Part shown: piece by piece, positions 9,451 through 19,533 of the stretch | How positions within the stretch are numbered: position 1 is the stretch's first letter | Layout: the number at the start of each line of letters is the position of its first letter | Made by a program: the position numbers and the translations under genes | NCBI GenBank assembly: GCA_011947345.1 | Contig: JAAVTG010000099.1 | Location: 1 to 32,347, forward strand | Length of the DNA stretch: 32,347 nt | Direction of reading: 5' to 3' | Source of the DNA: Phytophthora quininea | Lineage: Eukaryota > Oomycota > Peronosporomycetes > Peronosporales > Peronosporaceae | Notes under the pieces: generated by a model | Database searches by the model: none | The model's input: the letters and a program-made list of their open reading frames with translations, nothing else | What the model was told of the DNA's origin: nothing

Positions 9451-10448
9451 CACGTTTCATGCTTTCAAGAAAAACACTTTCACGTACAAGGACATTAGGG
9501 TGGTCATCCTGAATAAACCAATATTTGTGTGATTCGTACCAACTTACTAACGTTTCATATGGCGTTTTAGAACCTTTTGTAAAGCGAAGTCTTGAGTGCA
9601 TGAGAAGTCTTCAAACGCAAGATGCGTCAAAGGGTGGTGTCATTCCTCCAACAGAAATGTTGCGGCCGTGATTTTGGGCATTGCACAGTTTTATTTTCAA
9701 GACGTCAACGCAATCCAAAAATGGCATGAATTATCGGGACGTGTGAAGAAAGTACGGTCGCTGATAGTTTGGATGGAGAAAAGTGACTGACTGTGATTGT
9801 CTCATTACCAAAATCAAGTCTCTGAACCTGTTCGGCTCATACTTTCTCCCTGTTCGAGATCTTACAAGATTTCAAGAGAAAACGTGGTTACCAGACGAAT
9901 GTATGTTTGCTGTCACAAACCGGACTGTTTAATGAGCCAGACCAGATCAGCAAGGCATCGTCATCCATGTTGTCGATCCACTTTTTTCACAACTTCCTAC
10001 GGACGACCTAAGGGATCCACGTGCAGACCAAGCCGGCCACATCTTCACCAACTGCGTCGAAAACTCGATCGTTTTGTGCCCAATTTTCACGAATAAAAAC
10101 ATGAATCATTAGTGTGAAGTTATATGCGATTTTCGCAAGGCAACGATTTGGATCTACGATCCAAAGGACAGCGAAATCTACCGACAAGAGGTTTTTGATA
10201 AGTCAGTTCACAAATTTCAGAACATGATCGGTCGTGGAGAGCAGCTAAACGAGGAAATTTTCTATGGCTACAGACAGCGGGGTGGAACGCTTTGCGGAGT
10301 GTACGTGACACATTGGTTTGATTTGTATCTCCAAGGTGTATACGAGCGCGACTCGACACGACACCAAGAGGCATCTCTATCGGAGGGTCGTCTACAGCAG
10401 CTAAGATTAGAATACGTTGCTTACATCGTCGAAGGGCAACACAAGTGA
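9437..10448 (+). pseudogene. MULE 3' part with Ulp1-like (C48) protease remnant
   Basis: Beyond the gypsy fragment, plus-strand sequence resembles the MULE core again: FHAFKKN...YKDIRVVILNK (about 9456-9520), like the FKKNN...VIxDKDF block that precedes the second catalytic residue. An intron-like 3' end (CTAAC...TTTTAG) follows at about 9540-9570. Further on, frames give LTRFQEKTWLPDECM (about 9855-9905), a WIYDPKDSE segment (about 10150) and QRGGTLCGVYV (about 10275-10310). The spacing of Trp, Asp, Gln and CG matches the end of Ulp1-type cysteine proteases, with Cys in LCG as the likely nucleophile. The catalytic His region is not clear. The last piece is an open frame ending at 10448. Several stops break the whole. 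Assignment to the same element as the upstream MULE part is an inference from order and strand. Confidence 0.5.
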
Positions 10449-10583
10449 TGGATACATTCAGTGAATTCAGTGAACTCTGTCGTTTCAGCTAATCCGTGAA
10501 CTCATCGAACTGAGCGGATTCTGTGAAGTCGTTTTCTAAATACCGAATGAATACCGGTATTACGCTTTTCCTAGCTATGTTCA

Positions 10584-11340
10584 TTAACAAGGATTGTCTG
10601 ACTCAACCAGGCTGAAAAACGGCATTTGTCGGGGTAGTCTGATAACTAAAATCTCCAGTTTTGTAAATTAGCCCACAATATTTTTATGCCATTAAATTGA
10701 CGTTTTTCTAAGAGAAGTGGGGGTAGTGGCATGATCGGATCTGTTTTGGTTTTGAATTATCGTAGGTCAAACATGGCATTCCAAGGAAAATGGCTTCGAG
10801 TTTTCTATAGGCAAAATAAAAATTTCGTTCGATTGGAATTATTTTCACATGGCGTCTTTGTTCTTGGGCTACGTATGCCATATCTAGTTGTCTAAGTAAA
10901 ATAATAATAGTTCCTGAAGATATAACATGTCTAAAACGGTAGCATATTTGGTAATTTTGAGTTTTTCTTCAAGGAGCTGTTTTTATCGGGGCATCTAGGG
11001 CGCTGCACGTGAATACACACCTTAACGCAAACGTTTAGGCAGTATCGAAATCCCTGTGATTGGATGTGTATAACTAGGTTTGGCTAAGGTGCCATCATTT
11101 TAACGAAACACTTAGAGACATACCGACAATTTTTCAAAACTCTGAACTTGCCACCTCCTACATATCATGTAATAGAAGGCGAATGGACTCTATTTCCGCG
11201 GTACAACCTAGCCCACTATGTTTTTATACCATGAGATGATGAATTGATACAGTTTAACGACGCCTCATATCTTTTTTAGTAAAATTAGTTTTCGACCCAC
11301 TACGAAAAATGGTCTGGTTGAGCCAGGCAATCCTTGTTAA
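10584..11340. mobile_element. 757-bp non-autonomous element with 27-bp inverted ends
   Basis: Bases 10584-10610 (TTAACAAGGATTG...) and 11314-11340 are inverted copies matching at 25 of 27 positions. The interior is AT-rich and has no open frame worth calling. TTAA (or TA) stands at each outer end and could be the target duplication. Inside, a second related pair in direct orientation is visible (AGCCCAC...TTTTTAT.CCAT at about 10671 and 11209). It has the form of a MITE. A truncated pogo transposase, a TA-targeting family, begins about 190 bp to the right and is a candidate relative. Confidence 0.7.
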
Positions 11341-11529
11341 AAATCAAAACAAGAAATGACCCGGCTATAACAGAAAATATTAGTACCGTATCGTCTTAGT
11401 CTTTAGTCTTTGGCGACAATCCAATCTGACCAATCACAAGGCCTAAAAACCACATGACGGTCCGAAAAGTCGTGCTAATTTTTAGTGAGGTTAGCCGCTA
11501 ATTCAAACCACATCGACACTGGTGCAACG
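11341..11529. other. AT-rich gap before the pogo relic
   Basis: No gene or terminal repeat recognised. A short repeated CTTAGTCTTTAGTCTTT lies at about 11394-11410. Confidence 0.4.
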
Positions 11530-12321
11530 ATGGATAGACCGTCGCTAAAGAATGCCAAGAAGAAGCGCAAGCAATACAAAAGGGTATCTGTTAAGTATCG
11601 CCACAAACCAGAAATCCTTGTTTATTTAGATGACGGACACACGATAGGTGAGGCGCTGCAACATTCCTACAGTGGATTGGCAGGCTAAAAACGCCGAAGG
11701 CAGCAGCAACTACTGTCTAAGTGGTGTTAGAACAGAAAAAATAAAAACGGCGTGTGAATCTGGCCACGCCAGCCACCTCAACTACAGGGATCGGAATGGC
11801 GAAGCTTCTTTCGGATACTGCTGAAGAAAATATTAAACGTTGGATTAACTCTCTTCGAAAAGATGGAGCTCCAGAATCGCGTTCAATGCTGCGAATTAAA
11901 GCAAAGGAAACTGCAGAAGATGATGATCTGACAGATTCTCAATTTGCGGCGGCGTCGACATGGATGAAACTATTCATGCGTCGACATAAAATGTCTTTGC
12001 GCACGAGAACCGATCACAGACAACGCCCGAAGATGCTGCTATTGAGTAAAAAGATTTAGTGCAGAAGTGTTGCAAACCATCGTCGAGAAGAACTGTGTTC
12101 AAGTGTTTAACGCAGATCAAACAGGTATAGGTTTGGCAAATTTCTTACAGTTTCGGTGCTCTTTAATATTTAACGCTCGCAGACAAAACGGCAAGTCAAT
12201 ACACAATATATTCTCCACACTGCGTACCGGGACTCAAGATAACGTACTGTGTGCTGGAGGCGCCGTTCCAGTCAAAGTCCACGGTTCGCTCGAACTCTAT
12301 CCAGTGCTGGAAGTGCATTAG
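11530..12321 (+). pseudogene. Pogo/Tigger-like transposase, truncated
   Basis: The reading starts at the ATG at 11530 with a basic segment (KNAKKKRKQYKRVSVKYR) and an HTH-like stretch, then hits a stop at 11688. The next frame (11754-12059) is a clear CENP-B-type HTH domain: IKRWINSLRKDGAPESRSML, then the AAASTWMKLFMRRHKMSLRTRT block. After one more stop, 12067-12321 opens with VFNADQTG, the first catalytic Asp of the DDE_1 domain. Sequence after about 12240 no longer fits the family, and the second and third catalytic residues are absent. The element is therefore 3'-truncated as well as broken by stops. A perfect 8-bp hairpin (12325-12344) follows at the break. Confidence 0.72.
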
Positions 12322-12536
12322 AGACCCGGGACAGTGGTCCCGGGGAGTACGCAGTTCGACAAGAAAAAGTAAAGGGGAGGAAGTTGGGATTGAACGTTAA
12401 GTCAGCATTACAATGCACAAAAACAAATTAAAAGCTCAAAGTCAAAGTCAGAATTTTTGATTTCCTTCGACGCATCGGATTGGGGGTAACATCGGTGATG
12501 TTGATCAGCCCGACCGCATGAGCGCTTGTGCTCATG
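12322..12536. other. Gap between pogo relic and DIRS-1, with inverted repeats
   Basis: It has a perfect hairpin CCCGGGAC-AGTG-GTCCCGGG at 12325-12344. A nested structure at 12505-12562 holds an inner perfect hairpin GCATGAGC-GCTTGT-GCTCATGC (12516-12537), flanked by TCAGCCCGACC (12505-12515) and GGTTGGGCTGA (12552-12562), which pair with one mismatch. The second structure overlaps the end of the recombinase frame and may belong to the DIRS terminus. Confidence 0.6.
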
Positions 12537-13340
12537 CTACCCGATGATGTTGGTTGGGCTGATTGGACGATGTAGCCGTGGTGCCCATGCGTGCGGCAAG
12601 TTGAAGAGCTGCTGCTGGTGCTTCTCGAACTTATGCACGGTGCGCATCAGACGCCCATCGGCTGTGCATTTTGATGGAATCTGCGGAGACTCCAGCGGCA
12701 TGTAGAGCTGACGCACCCCTGTCCTCAGTGAATGCGTGGATATCTTGCTTGGGTCCTCGCCGCACCGATCGGCTGTTGCCCGTAACACCTTGGTCATCAA
12801 TTCTGTTGACAGCACCTGTTGCCGGCTGAATGAGCACAGTAATGACTTCGGTTGTAGCTTCAGACTCGCGGCGTTCTGTTGAAGTAGTAGTGCAGCGAAG
12901 ACAGGGCACACAGGTGCCTTCCCGCTTTTGAGCAAGCTCCGTTTGGTTGAATGTCCAGATTGATCGGTCTTACTTCCTCGTAGTGTAATCTCCACTGTTG
13001 CAGCCTTGTTGAAACTGCGTGTCGCCATTCCATCCGTATCAACTACGATAACGTCGCGAACTTCAAGGCAGTATGGATGCCGTTTGCCACGTGACGATAA
13101 AAACTTGGAGCCCCTCAGACAAAGTAGAAGCCCAGCACCGCGGCTCCACAAAGGACGCGGTGCTGGGCGACTGAAAAGTCGGCTGAGTTGAAGAGGGTCT
13201 GCAGCATGCTGATCGTGACTGCGGCTCGTTGCTTGCGTGGTGGGCTCATCCATCGAATGCCTCGGAGGACGAGCTCGTGATGAGGCTGCAGGACTGGTCT
13301 AAATCCGGCGACGATGCAATGACACCATCGCACATGACTG
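12537..13340 (-). pseudogene. DIRS-1 tyrosine recombinase, nucleophile codon is a stop
   Basis: The N-terminal helical part (RGIRWM...KQRAAVTISML, about 13250-13200) leads into the catalytic domain. An arginine-bearing LRGSKF block lies at about 13110, TLRGSKTDQSG (beta-strand Lys region) at about 12980, CPVFAALL at about 12890, and STHSLRTG (HxxR) at 12717-12735. A one-base loss in the following G run shifts the frame into GASALHAAGV...MHSRWASD. Eight residues after the RW pair the codon at 12631-12633 is TAA, just where the catalytic Tyr is expected (RWxSDxxxxY). Tyrosine recombinases of DIRS elements integrate circular DNA copies without a target duplication. This copy should be unable to form the covalent DNA link. 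Confidence 0.75.
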
Positions 13341-13566
13341 ATTCGAGCTCGTACGGTGTCGAGACGTTGATACGTGGCTCCATCGCTTGAGATCCATCCA
13401 TCAACTGCAAACAGAATAAGCTGTAGGGATTGCTGGTCGAGGTCTTCTTTGGACAGCCAACAGGAAAAGTTGTGCTTTGTGCAGAATCGACACCATTTTC
13501 GCCATCTGGACAGGTAGCGTTGTCAGGATGTGTCGGCGAGGGAACGCCACTGGAGCTGACAGATTG

Positions 13567-15244
13567 TTACTTGTAGATCTTGCGATACTTGGGAAACACG
13601 TCCTGTTGGTGCCACAAATGAAAATGGTTAGTCCAGGTTTCCGAAGTAGAGCCAAACCATGCCCAGGAGCCAAGATCCGCTAGGAAATTGGATGTTCCTT
13701 TTAGATGAGCCGTAGTGACGTGTAAGCCATAAACCAACTCGGCGCACGAGAGTTTCCGTGTCAACTCTTGACCGGTACTGTTGCTGGTGGAATGATCGGC
13801 GATCCAGGCCACTGCAGACTGGTTATCGATCCAGCAGCGTACATGAAGAGGCGCACGGCTGGGACGCGAGTTGTTTTCCAACGAGGACCCCAGATGACCC
13901 CAGATGAGGATTGCCCATACAGCACTGAGGGCTTCTCGGACGTTGATGCTGAACGCTGCCTTCTCGCGTAGATCTGGCGCTTTGATGGTTCGGCGTTCCT
14001 CATTGTCAAAGCGAACGCGGATGTATTCCTGGGTTGCTGTCCCTCGTCACTGGCATCCATAAACAAATTCACATCGGGTTGAATTGTGTTCGCCAATATC
14101 CCTGTCGATACACCGTTTGCTATGCCATTTTGTAGTAGCGCATCGATCCAGTCGAGATCTTGGAGAACTGGTTTTGGGACGTGAATTGGGCGGAAACGGG
14201 ATGAACGGCGCCACACTTGATGCAAGCGTTGGATAAACGCGCGTATGGCTCTACAGCACATGCCGATGTGACGGAGCGAGCCGAGCAATTTTCAAGTCAC
14301 TGCCGGGTTGCTGTCGTTCGTTCAAGGACGGCTGCAATGCGGTGGCGTGCTTTCGCCACTTTGTCTGCAGGCATTGACACCATGCGTTGCTCCGTATCCT
14401 ACGTAAGGCCAAGTACATTCAAACGGGTAGCCGAAGTTGAAAATTTCTTCTCGATGGTGGCATTTGGGCCCAGCACTGCCATCATGCTCAGGCAGAGTGC
14501 AGCTTCAGCGAACGCTAGCCTGTTTTCTGTGTCGGCTTCGATCAGAATGTGATCGTCGACCCAAACGAAAGAGAAGAACGGCTCGGCATCGGTCTCACGA
14601 GGATCTAGGGAGTGGGGACTCTCCCGAGCAACGAGAAATGAAATTGCTCCTCCGAATGCGCCGAAAAGGCAGGTGAACCAGTCCATCCAAATGGCAGAGC
14701 CATGTCTATAACCACGAAGCCTCTGCTCGAGCCTGCAAAATGTGCTGCTAGCCCTGGGGGCCACCGAGATGAGACGAAAGGCATTTTCACATCTCCTTTG
14801 AGTAATTTGATGAGCTTGTCAGGGTGTTGACGTTTGAGAGCCTCAATACGCTCCGCCAACCTGCGCACCGATTCAAACTCAATGTCGGGTATCGCATCCT
14901 GTGTTGACCGTGCATTGGTTGACGAGCCGCCCGGATGTGAGAGATCATGAATGAGTCTTGCTTCTTGGGCCGGGTCGACCCCATTTTGGGCACACAGCCG
15001 AAGGGGCTGAAACGACGCTCATGTTATTGGAGAGGAACAGGTAGCTCAAGTATCAGGTACGTTCCTGACGTTTGACCGTCGGCAAGGCTGCGCTCCAGCG
15101 CGTAGTTGAATTCGACGGCACTGGTATGGTTACGAACGGGCACCAGGTCGGGATCTCGTGGGGCGGTGAAATTGTGAGAGACACCGTTGGTAGCGACGTT
15201 AACCACCAGCTCGCGATAATGATAACCATGAAGCAATATATCTA
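13567..15244 (-). pseudogene. DIRS-1 reverse transcriptase and RNase H, frameshifted
   Basis: Motifs follow in order on the minus strand. The RT N-terminal block ends in FSPFGCVPK (about 15000), then comes an IHDLSHPGG-type block (about 14930), then LLKGDVK with the first catalytic Asp (14785-14796). PFGWTGSPAF follows at about 14680, and FVWVDDHILIE with the paired Asp at 14549-14563. RNase H follows, with LFMDASDEG (about 14060) and CWIDNQSAVAWI (about 13820), both carrying catalytic Asp. Several frame changes separate these blocks (for example between GDVK and WVDDH, and near 15000). The PFGWTGSP and WVDDH forms are those of DIRS-type RT rather than gypsy (YxDD with other flanks). Confidence 0.78.
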
Positions 15245-15744
15245 GCCATTGAGGATCGAGCGCCTAGTTCGGGCGCGGGTCATCTTGAGACTCGTTGCGC
15301 CACAGAGAAATGGTTGACGATAGAGACATCGAGCACTGAATAATCAATATCGAGAGTGCGTTGCAGAGACCTTCGTCGATGGCTAGAGTTGGTGGTCGTA
15401 GTGCTGGTGTAAGCCAGCTCGGTGGTGGTAGAATATTTGCTGCACGAAACGCTGACGTGATCCGGCCACAGCGCAAGAGCTCCTGCTTGTGAAGACGACG
15501 GCCCAAACAAAACCTTACAGTGGCAACGGTATCCGGCGTTATCCGAAAGGGTTCAGCACTCGTTAGCTGACTGAAAGGCTTCATTGCTCCACTTGAGAAG
15601 CTTGACTGACGAGGCGTGGGCGAACAGGAACGACGACGACTTGACGGTCCAGAGGAGGGCTGAAAAATATGTTTTTGAACGACACAACGAGAGTGTGGAC
15701 TTGATACGGACAGGCAATGATGGTGATGGATACGAGTGTCGACA
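15245..15744 (-). other. DIRS-1 spacer between gag and RT
   Basis: No conserved motif is seen. Small minus-strand frames are present but rich in stops and Ser/Thr. The first RT-like block (W-L-D-I-L-L-H-G-Y near 15230) starts right after it. Confidence 0.4.
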
Positions 15745-17767
15745 TCATTGTCGAAGTTCCTCGCGCAATCCACCAAGATTGTTGGCGATATACGAACGCA
15801 CCACCAGTGCTAGCTCGTCTGGAATGAAGTGTGCCTGGCCCGGATAAGCACATCGATTATCACTCTTGGATCTGCAACACGTTGCCGATAGATACTTCAT
15901 GCATACCGTTTGGCGCCCTTGTCGCGGTAGAGCATTAAGGACGTCCTTGGGTGTTTTACGCGACGTACGAGCATGCTCCACGCGGCGCGTGCTGTCACCC
16001 ACGCTAGAGATAGAGAACGACGATGCCACCTTGACAGCGTTTGCTGAATGAGATGCCAGCCGTTCCGTCTGGATGATGTACAGCACGCTCTGGAGCTCGG
16101 GATCTTGCAGAGATAGCCGTCTTCGTACGTCAGCGCGGGACAGCGTGCCGTGTCGAACGTCGGCGACGGTCGCGGCGCGGTAGTCTTCAAGTAACCGGTA
16201 AAGCCAGAATGTGAGCGTGCCGACGTCTTGTGGCCTCCATTGACAAAAGCTGTGGAGCTCCTCGACAAATTCTCGTGCGTTACTGACGAGGCGACAGGTG
16301 TGCTGATCGAGAAAATCTTCCGCAAACACGTGAAGCACCGTCAGCGCGTTTGATACGTCATCCAGTGATTGTGCTTTCCTTGCTTTGGGCATGGCGACAG
16401 AGGCCGAGAAGTTACTTAGATTCACGGAGCCGTCGGCATACCACGCCCGGCGAGGAGTAAAGTCAAATCGCCAAAAATGCATGATCGAGAGGCCTTGTGC
16501 ACCGAATTGAAAGTCGTATACCCGTGTCACGATAGCTGGATGGGGCGCAAATTTGGTTGATCGGGACGAAATCACGGCATCAACAATAGCGGAAGGGTTC
16601 TTTCCTGAATACTCCGGTGCTGCAATTTGTTCGTGGGCGAGTTGCTGTGTCCGTGTCGGCGCGAAGGCATGCTTGGGACGTCGTTCAGGCGTTTCAGTGG
16701 CTTCCACCAGGTCTGACGGTGTCGCCAGTCTCCGGCGCTGGTGGTCACGCTCAACTTCCCTCAGTGCTGCCGTCTTTGCTCCCGTATGCGAGATGCTCAG
16801 GTAAAAACGGACGAGACCTGGGTCATCCGCGATGGCATCAAGGATCTTGGCGTGGTTATCCGGTGCTGCTGTGCCGTTCGGCACGAACACTTGAACGAGG
16901 CGGCTCGTGCACGTCTGGCGTGACCAGACTGTCTTCTTCGGCTCCGATGGCGTTGAGTAGTGCCTCCAGATCCGGTTGAGTCTGCGGCTCAACAGCCTCC
17001 GCATCCAACTGGCGCTCGGTTTGGCTGGGGTCGTCGTCGAATCTGGTTCCGATGCGAACCGTCGCAGGAGTACGGCGGTTGCCATCCACAAAAACGCGAA
17101 GTCGATGGCATGACGGACACTCACAGTAGATATAGCCCCAGACTCGTTGTTAATCCAGCGGAGCGTATCGATCAATTTCGGCTGATATCGAGTAGGGACG
17201 AAACCAGCTAAAATACGTGGAATGGATCTGGATCCGCGGGGTCCTCCTCCCAGGAGTCGATCAAAAACCTCGGAGCATTGCACCTTCAGGTCTTGAGAGG
17301 TGATGTCAAGTGCTGATAGGCAGCTCCGGCCCATGAGGAAGCAGAGGACGGGAGCGACGACCTCCAAATCGCTGAACCGCGAAGTCACCTCACCAGCGAG
17401 GGTTTGTAGAGTAGCCGTTCGGTCTTCGTACGCGATTACTTGGCCGAAGACATACTTATCCTCTAAAATACCGACGACGGGCTTGCGCAGCCATTCTCCA
17501 AACGCACCATTGTCGTACTCGCGTTTGTCGACACCACGACGGCGAATGAGTCGGAACCTCCACCGTTGCGTGAGGTGGCGAAAGCAGGCCGACCGTCGTC
17601 GTGGAGCCGGATACCGTGATGACCACTCTGTACACGGGGTTTGAGGCATCAATGGACGCGTTCGTGTCTTCCGGCATCAGTAGAACATGACGAGCATCGG
17701 TAGCGGACTCAGCTGGAGAGGAAGGCATCGAAGTTGAGGTAGTTGAGAGGAGATGTGTTCCTTGCAA
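15745..17767 (-). CDS. DIRS-1 gag-like protein
   Basis: The longest open frame of the window is 635 codons (17652-15745). A frame starting at the ATG at 17767 probably supplies the true N terminus and joins it across a single frame change near 17570, giving about 670 residues. The middle is without recognised motifs. The C-terminal 60 residues hold a short Cys/His cluster (CMKYLSATCC...CAY...H, about residue 580 of the 635) followed by a GGL-containing tail, as in gag-like proteins of oomycete DIRS elements; this cluster may bind nucleic acid. An RNA-packaging role is inferred from position at the 5' end of the element. The downstream stop at 15745 separates it from the RT frame by about 500 bp. 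The uninterrupted length suggests recent activity. Confidence 0.65.
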
Positions 17768-18640
17768 AGCGAATTCGAAAATGACTAGACTTGTTCTACG
17801 GTTGTGTTTGGCGACGCCTTGTGCTCTTGGAGCTCTTGGAAATCACTGGCTGGCGCTGCTTGAAGGAGTCGCTTGGCTTGAGCACCTCGAGCGCCATATG
17901 GAGATGTTCTTCTAGCTGTGTTTGCCCTACTCCTCGCGTTCCGGAAACCAGCATTTTGGTTCCCAATAAACCCACATAATGTCCAAATAATTGTCTCCAG
18001 AAATAGTATGGATTCAACAATAGCGCGAGGCGTATTATTGTTGCGATCTTAGCACACAAGTAGTCAGGTCATATAAACAATACGAATATAAATCTCAAGC
18101 ATACTCACTTTGACACGAGAGCGCCACTAAGAGCAGTTTTTACTGTTGTTAGTGGCTTAACATCAATTTCCTAACCCCAACGATTATTTCATATTTTAAC
18201 GAAAAAAATTGGACCGATTTCCGGGAGGCTCGCGTGACCTCAATATCAATAATGTGATTTTAGTTTGAGCAAAAATATGTTGATATGTTGCTCAGACTTT
18301 TGAGTACCCAGTTCTGGCAAAAGCAGCTATTATTAGGTTTTTATACCTGGTTTTGGCGAGACTAGAAAATTTTGTACCCTATTTCCATATCTTACAGTAA
18401 AAATAGTTCAGCCCCTTGCACAGTTCTTTCGAACTGCGGATGACTGCAACACCGACTCCTTGGCAGCCGTCTCGACATTTTGAGTCGACTTGCCAACCGA
18501 ATCGGGGCCGGTACAGCTGGTCGACGACTGCATCTCGTGCTGCATCAAAAGATAGCAATGGTAGTTATCACAAAGTCTCCGATTACAGAAGGGTGGCGGT
18601 GTGGTGGTGGTGTGGTGGTGTGTGACCTGAGCTGACGACG
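17768..18640. other. AT-rich stretch upstream of DIRS-1 gag
   Basis: No gene recognised. A minus-strand frame at 18059-17796 lies just upstream of gag and could be an old leader. A hairpin GCCACTAAGAGCAG/CTGTTGTTAGTGGC (18123-18136 with 18143-18156, loop TTTTTA, two mismatches) is the most visible structure. The 5' end of DIRS-1 probably lies in here. Confidence 0.4.
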
Positions 18641-19170
18641 TGATGTCGTTCTCACTCGAGCCGGCCATCACGCCGACCGAGGTGCCGATGATGACGACGA
18701 CCAGGAAGGTCAGACCGGCGTAGATAGGCTTCTTGTGGCGCTGCAGTGACGGCACCTTTCCGATCTCGGCGTACTCCTACTGAAACTTGCCGCGAGGGAT
18801 GCAGTCCACCTCTGGGTGGGCGCCGCCCTCCACGGGGTGCGTGTGGAAGCGGCCGGTGGTGGTGTCCACGACCAGGCACACCTCGAAGAAGGCTCCACCA
18901 TCTTCTTGAGCGACTAGCAGCTCCGTCCAGCTCTTGTGTCGAGCGTACGCTGATGGCGCGCGCTGAGTATGACGAGAATATGAACGCCGAGCGACAACAG
19001 ATAAACAGCACACAACGCAGAGCAACGGGAGACGCTGAATCGGTCGTAGGCGACAGCTTCTGCATATCCTGACCGTTGATTCTCCCCTGCAGTCTTTTAT
19101 CACGCGGTCGTAGAAGAACGTCGTGCCGATGCCGGTGTAGTTTTCCGTCCCTCAAAGCAGTGCACAAGAG
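18640..19170 (-). pseudogene. Broken fragment of a membrane-anchored protein, family unknown
   Basis: Reading the minus strand, a short upstream piece gives YTGIGTTFFYD...DC and then, in the next frame, RINGQDMQ (about 19135-19060). This recalls the start of barwin/expansin-like folds (YTGxGTxYYD...ACG), but only weakly. Further on comes a well-composed stretch, WTELLVAQEDGGAFFEVCLV and GRFHTHP (about 18920-18830), ending RGKFQ. It is interrupted by an in-frame TAG at 18777-18779, and the same frame then goes on to EYAEIGKVPSLQRHKKP and one hydrophobic segment (IYAGLTFLVVVIIGTSVGVM, about 18725-18665), a likely membrane anchor. I do not recognise the family. The stop could be a real mutation, since it is a substitution-type change. 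Confidence 0.4.
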
Positions 19171-19455
19171 GATTAGTTCGATTTGTTTAATGAGTTTGAT
19201 GCGTTTGATGTCGTTGAGTCTGCTTATTCAACACCCCAGTGACCGGTGGTGTCCTATACAAGGGGAAGTTTGGTGCTGGGGTGCGAAAAAGCATGATTGA
19301 GCTGGGACTGAAATTGGTTGACTACGCTGATTGAAATCGACGCAAATCATTCTGGGGAAAAGCAACGCAAAATGCTGTAGAATTTCTAGCGATTGCAGAT
19401 ACTGTGGCTGCGAAGCAGGCTGGTGTAGCGCTACCAGCCCAATCCTCTAGTTAAT
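19165..19455 (+). pseudogene. Unrecognised coding-like fragment
   Basis: Two joined plus-strand frames have protein-like composition: FDLFNEFDAFDVVESAY (from about 19170), then, across a one-base shift in the CCCC run at about 19232, TGGVLYKGKFGAGVRKSMIE and LKLVDYAD. A TGA at about 19332 interrupts it, and the same frame continues to AVEFLAIADTVAAKQAGVAL and a stop at about 19450. It looks like the C-terminal end of a host protein I cannot name. It lies 80 bp upstream of the EF-hand/WD40 gene on the same strand. Confidence 0.3.
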
Positions 19456-19533
19456 GGGATCAATTCATAGTTTGTACAAATTTATTTTTATATTGTGAAA
19501 GATAGACTTCATACGGCTCTTCAAGATCACGAT

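Larger units (their letters stand above)
12500..17770 (-). mobile_element. DIRS-like tyrosine-recombinase retrotransposon 1
   Basis: On the minus strand the order is gag-like ORF (17767-15745), a spacer, reverse transcriptase, RNase H and tyrosine recombinase (to about 12537). This is the DIRS order, and no DDE integrase or aspartic protease is present. About 5.2 kb is covered. Terminal repeats were not identified: DIRS elements have inverted or split direct repeats rather than LTRs, and finding them needs alignment to another copy. Coding parts are interrupted by a modest number of frame changes and stops, so this is a fairly recent, inactive copy. Confidence 0.8.

Noticed and set aside
19419..19440. 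Palindrome-like GGCTGG...CCAGCC before the EF-hand/WD40 gene
   Set aside because: Imperfect and partly within a coding-like fragment; no reason to call it an operator.
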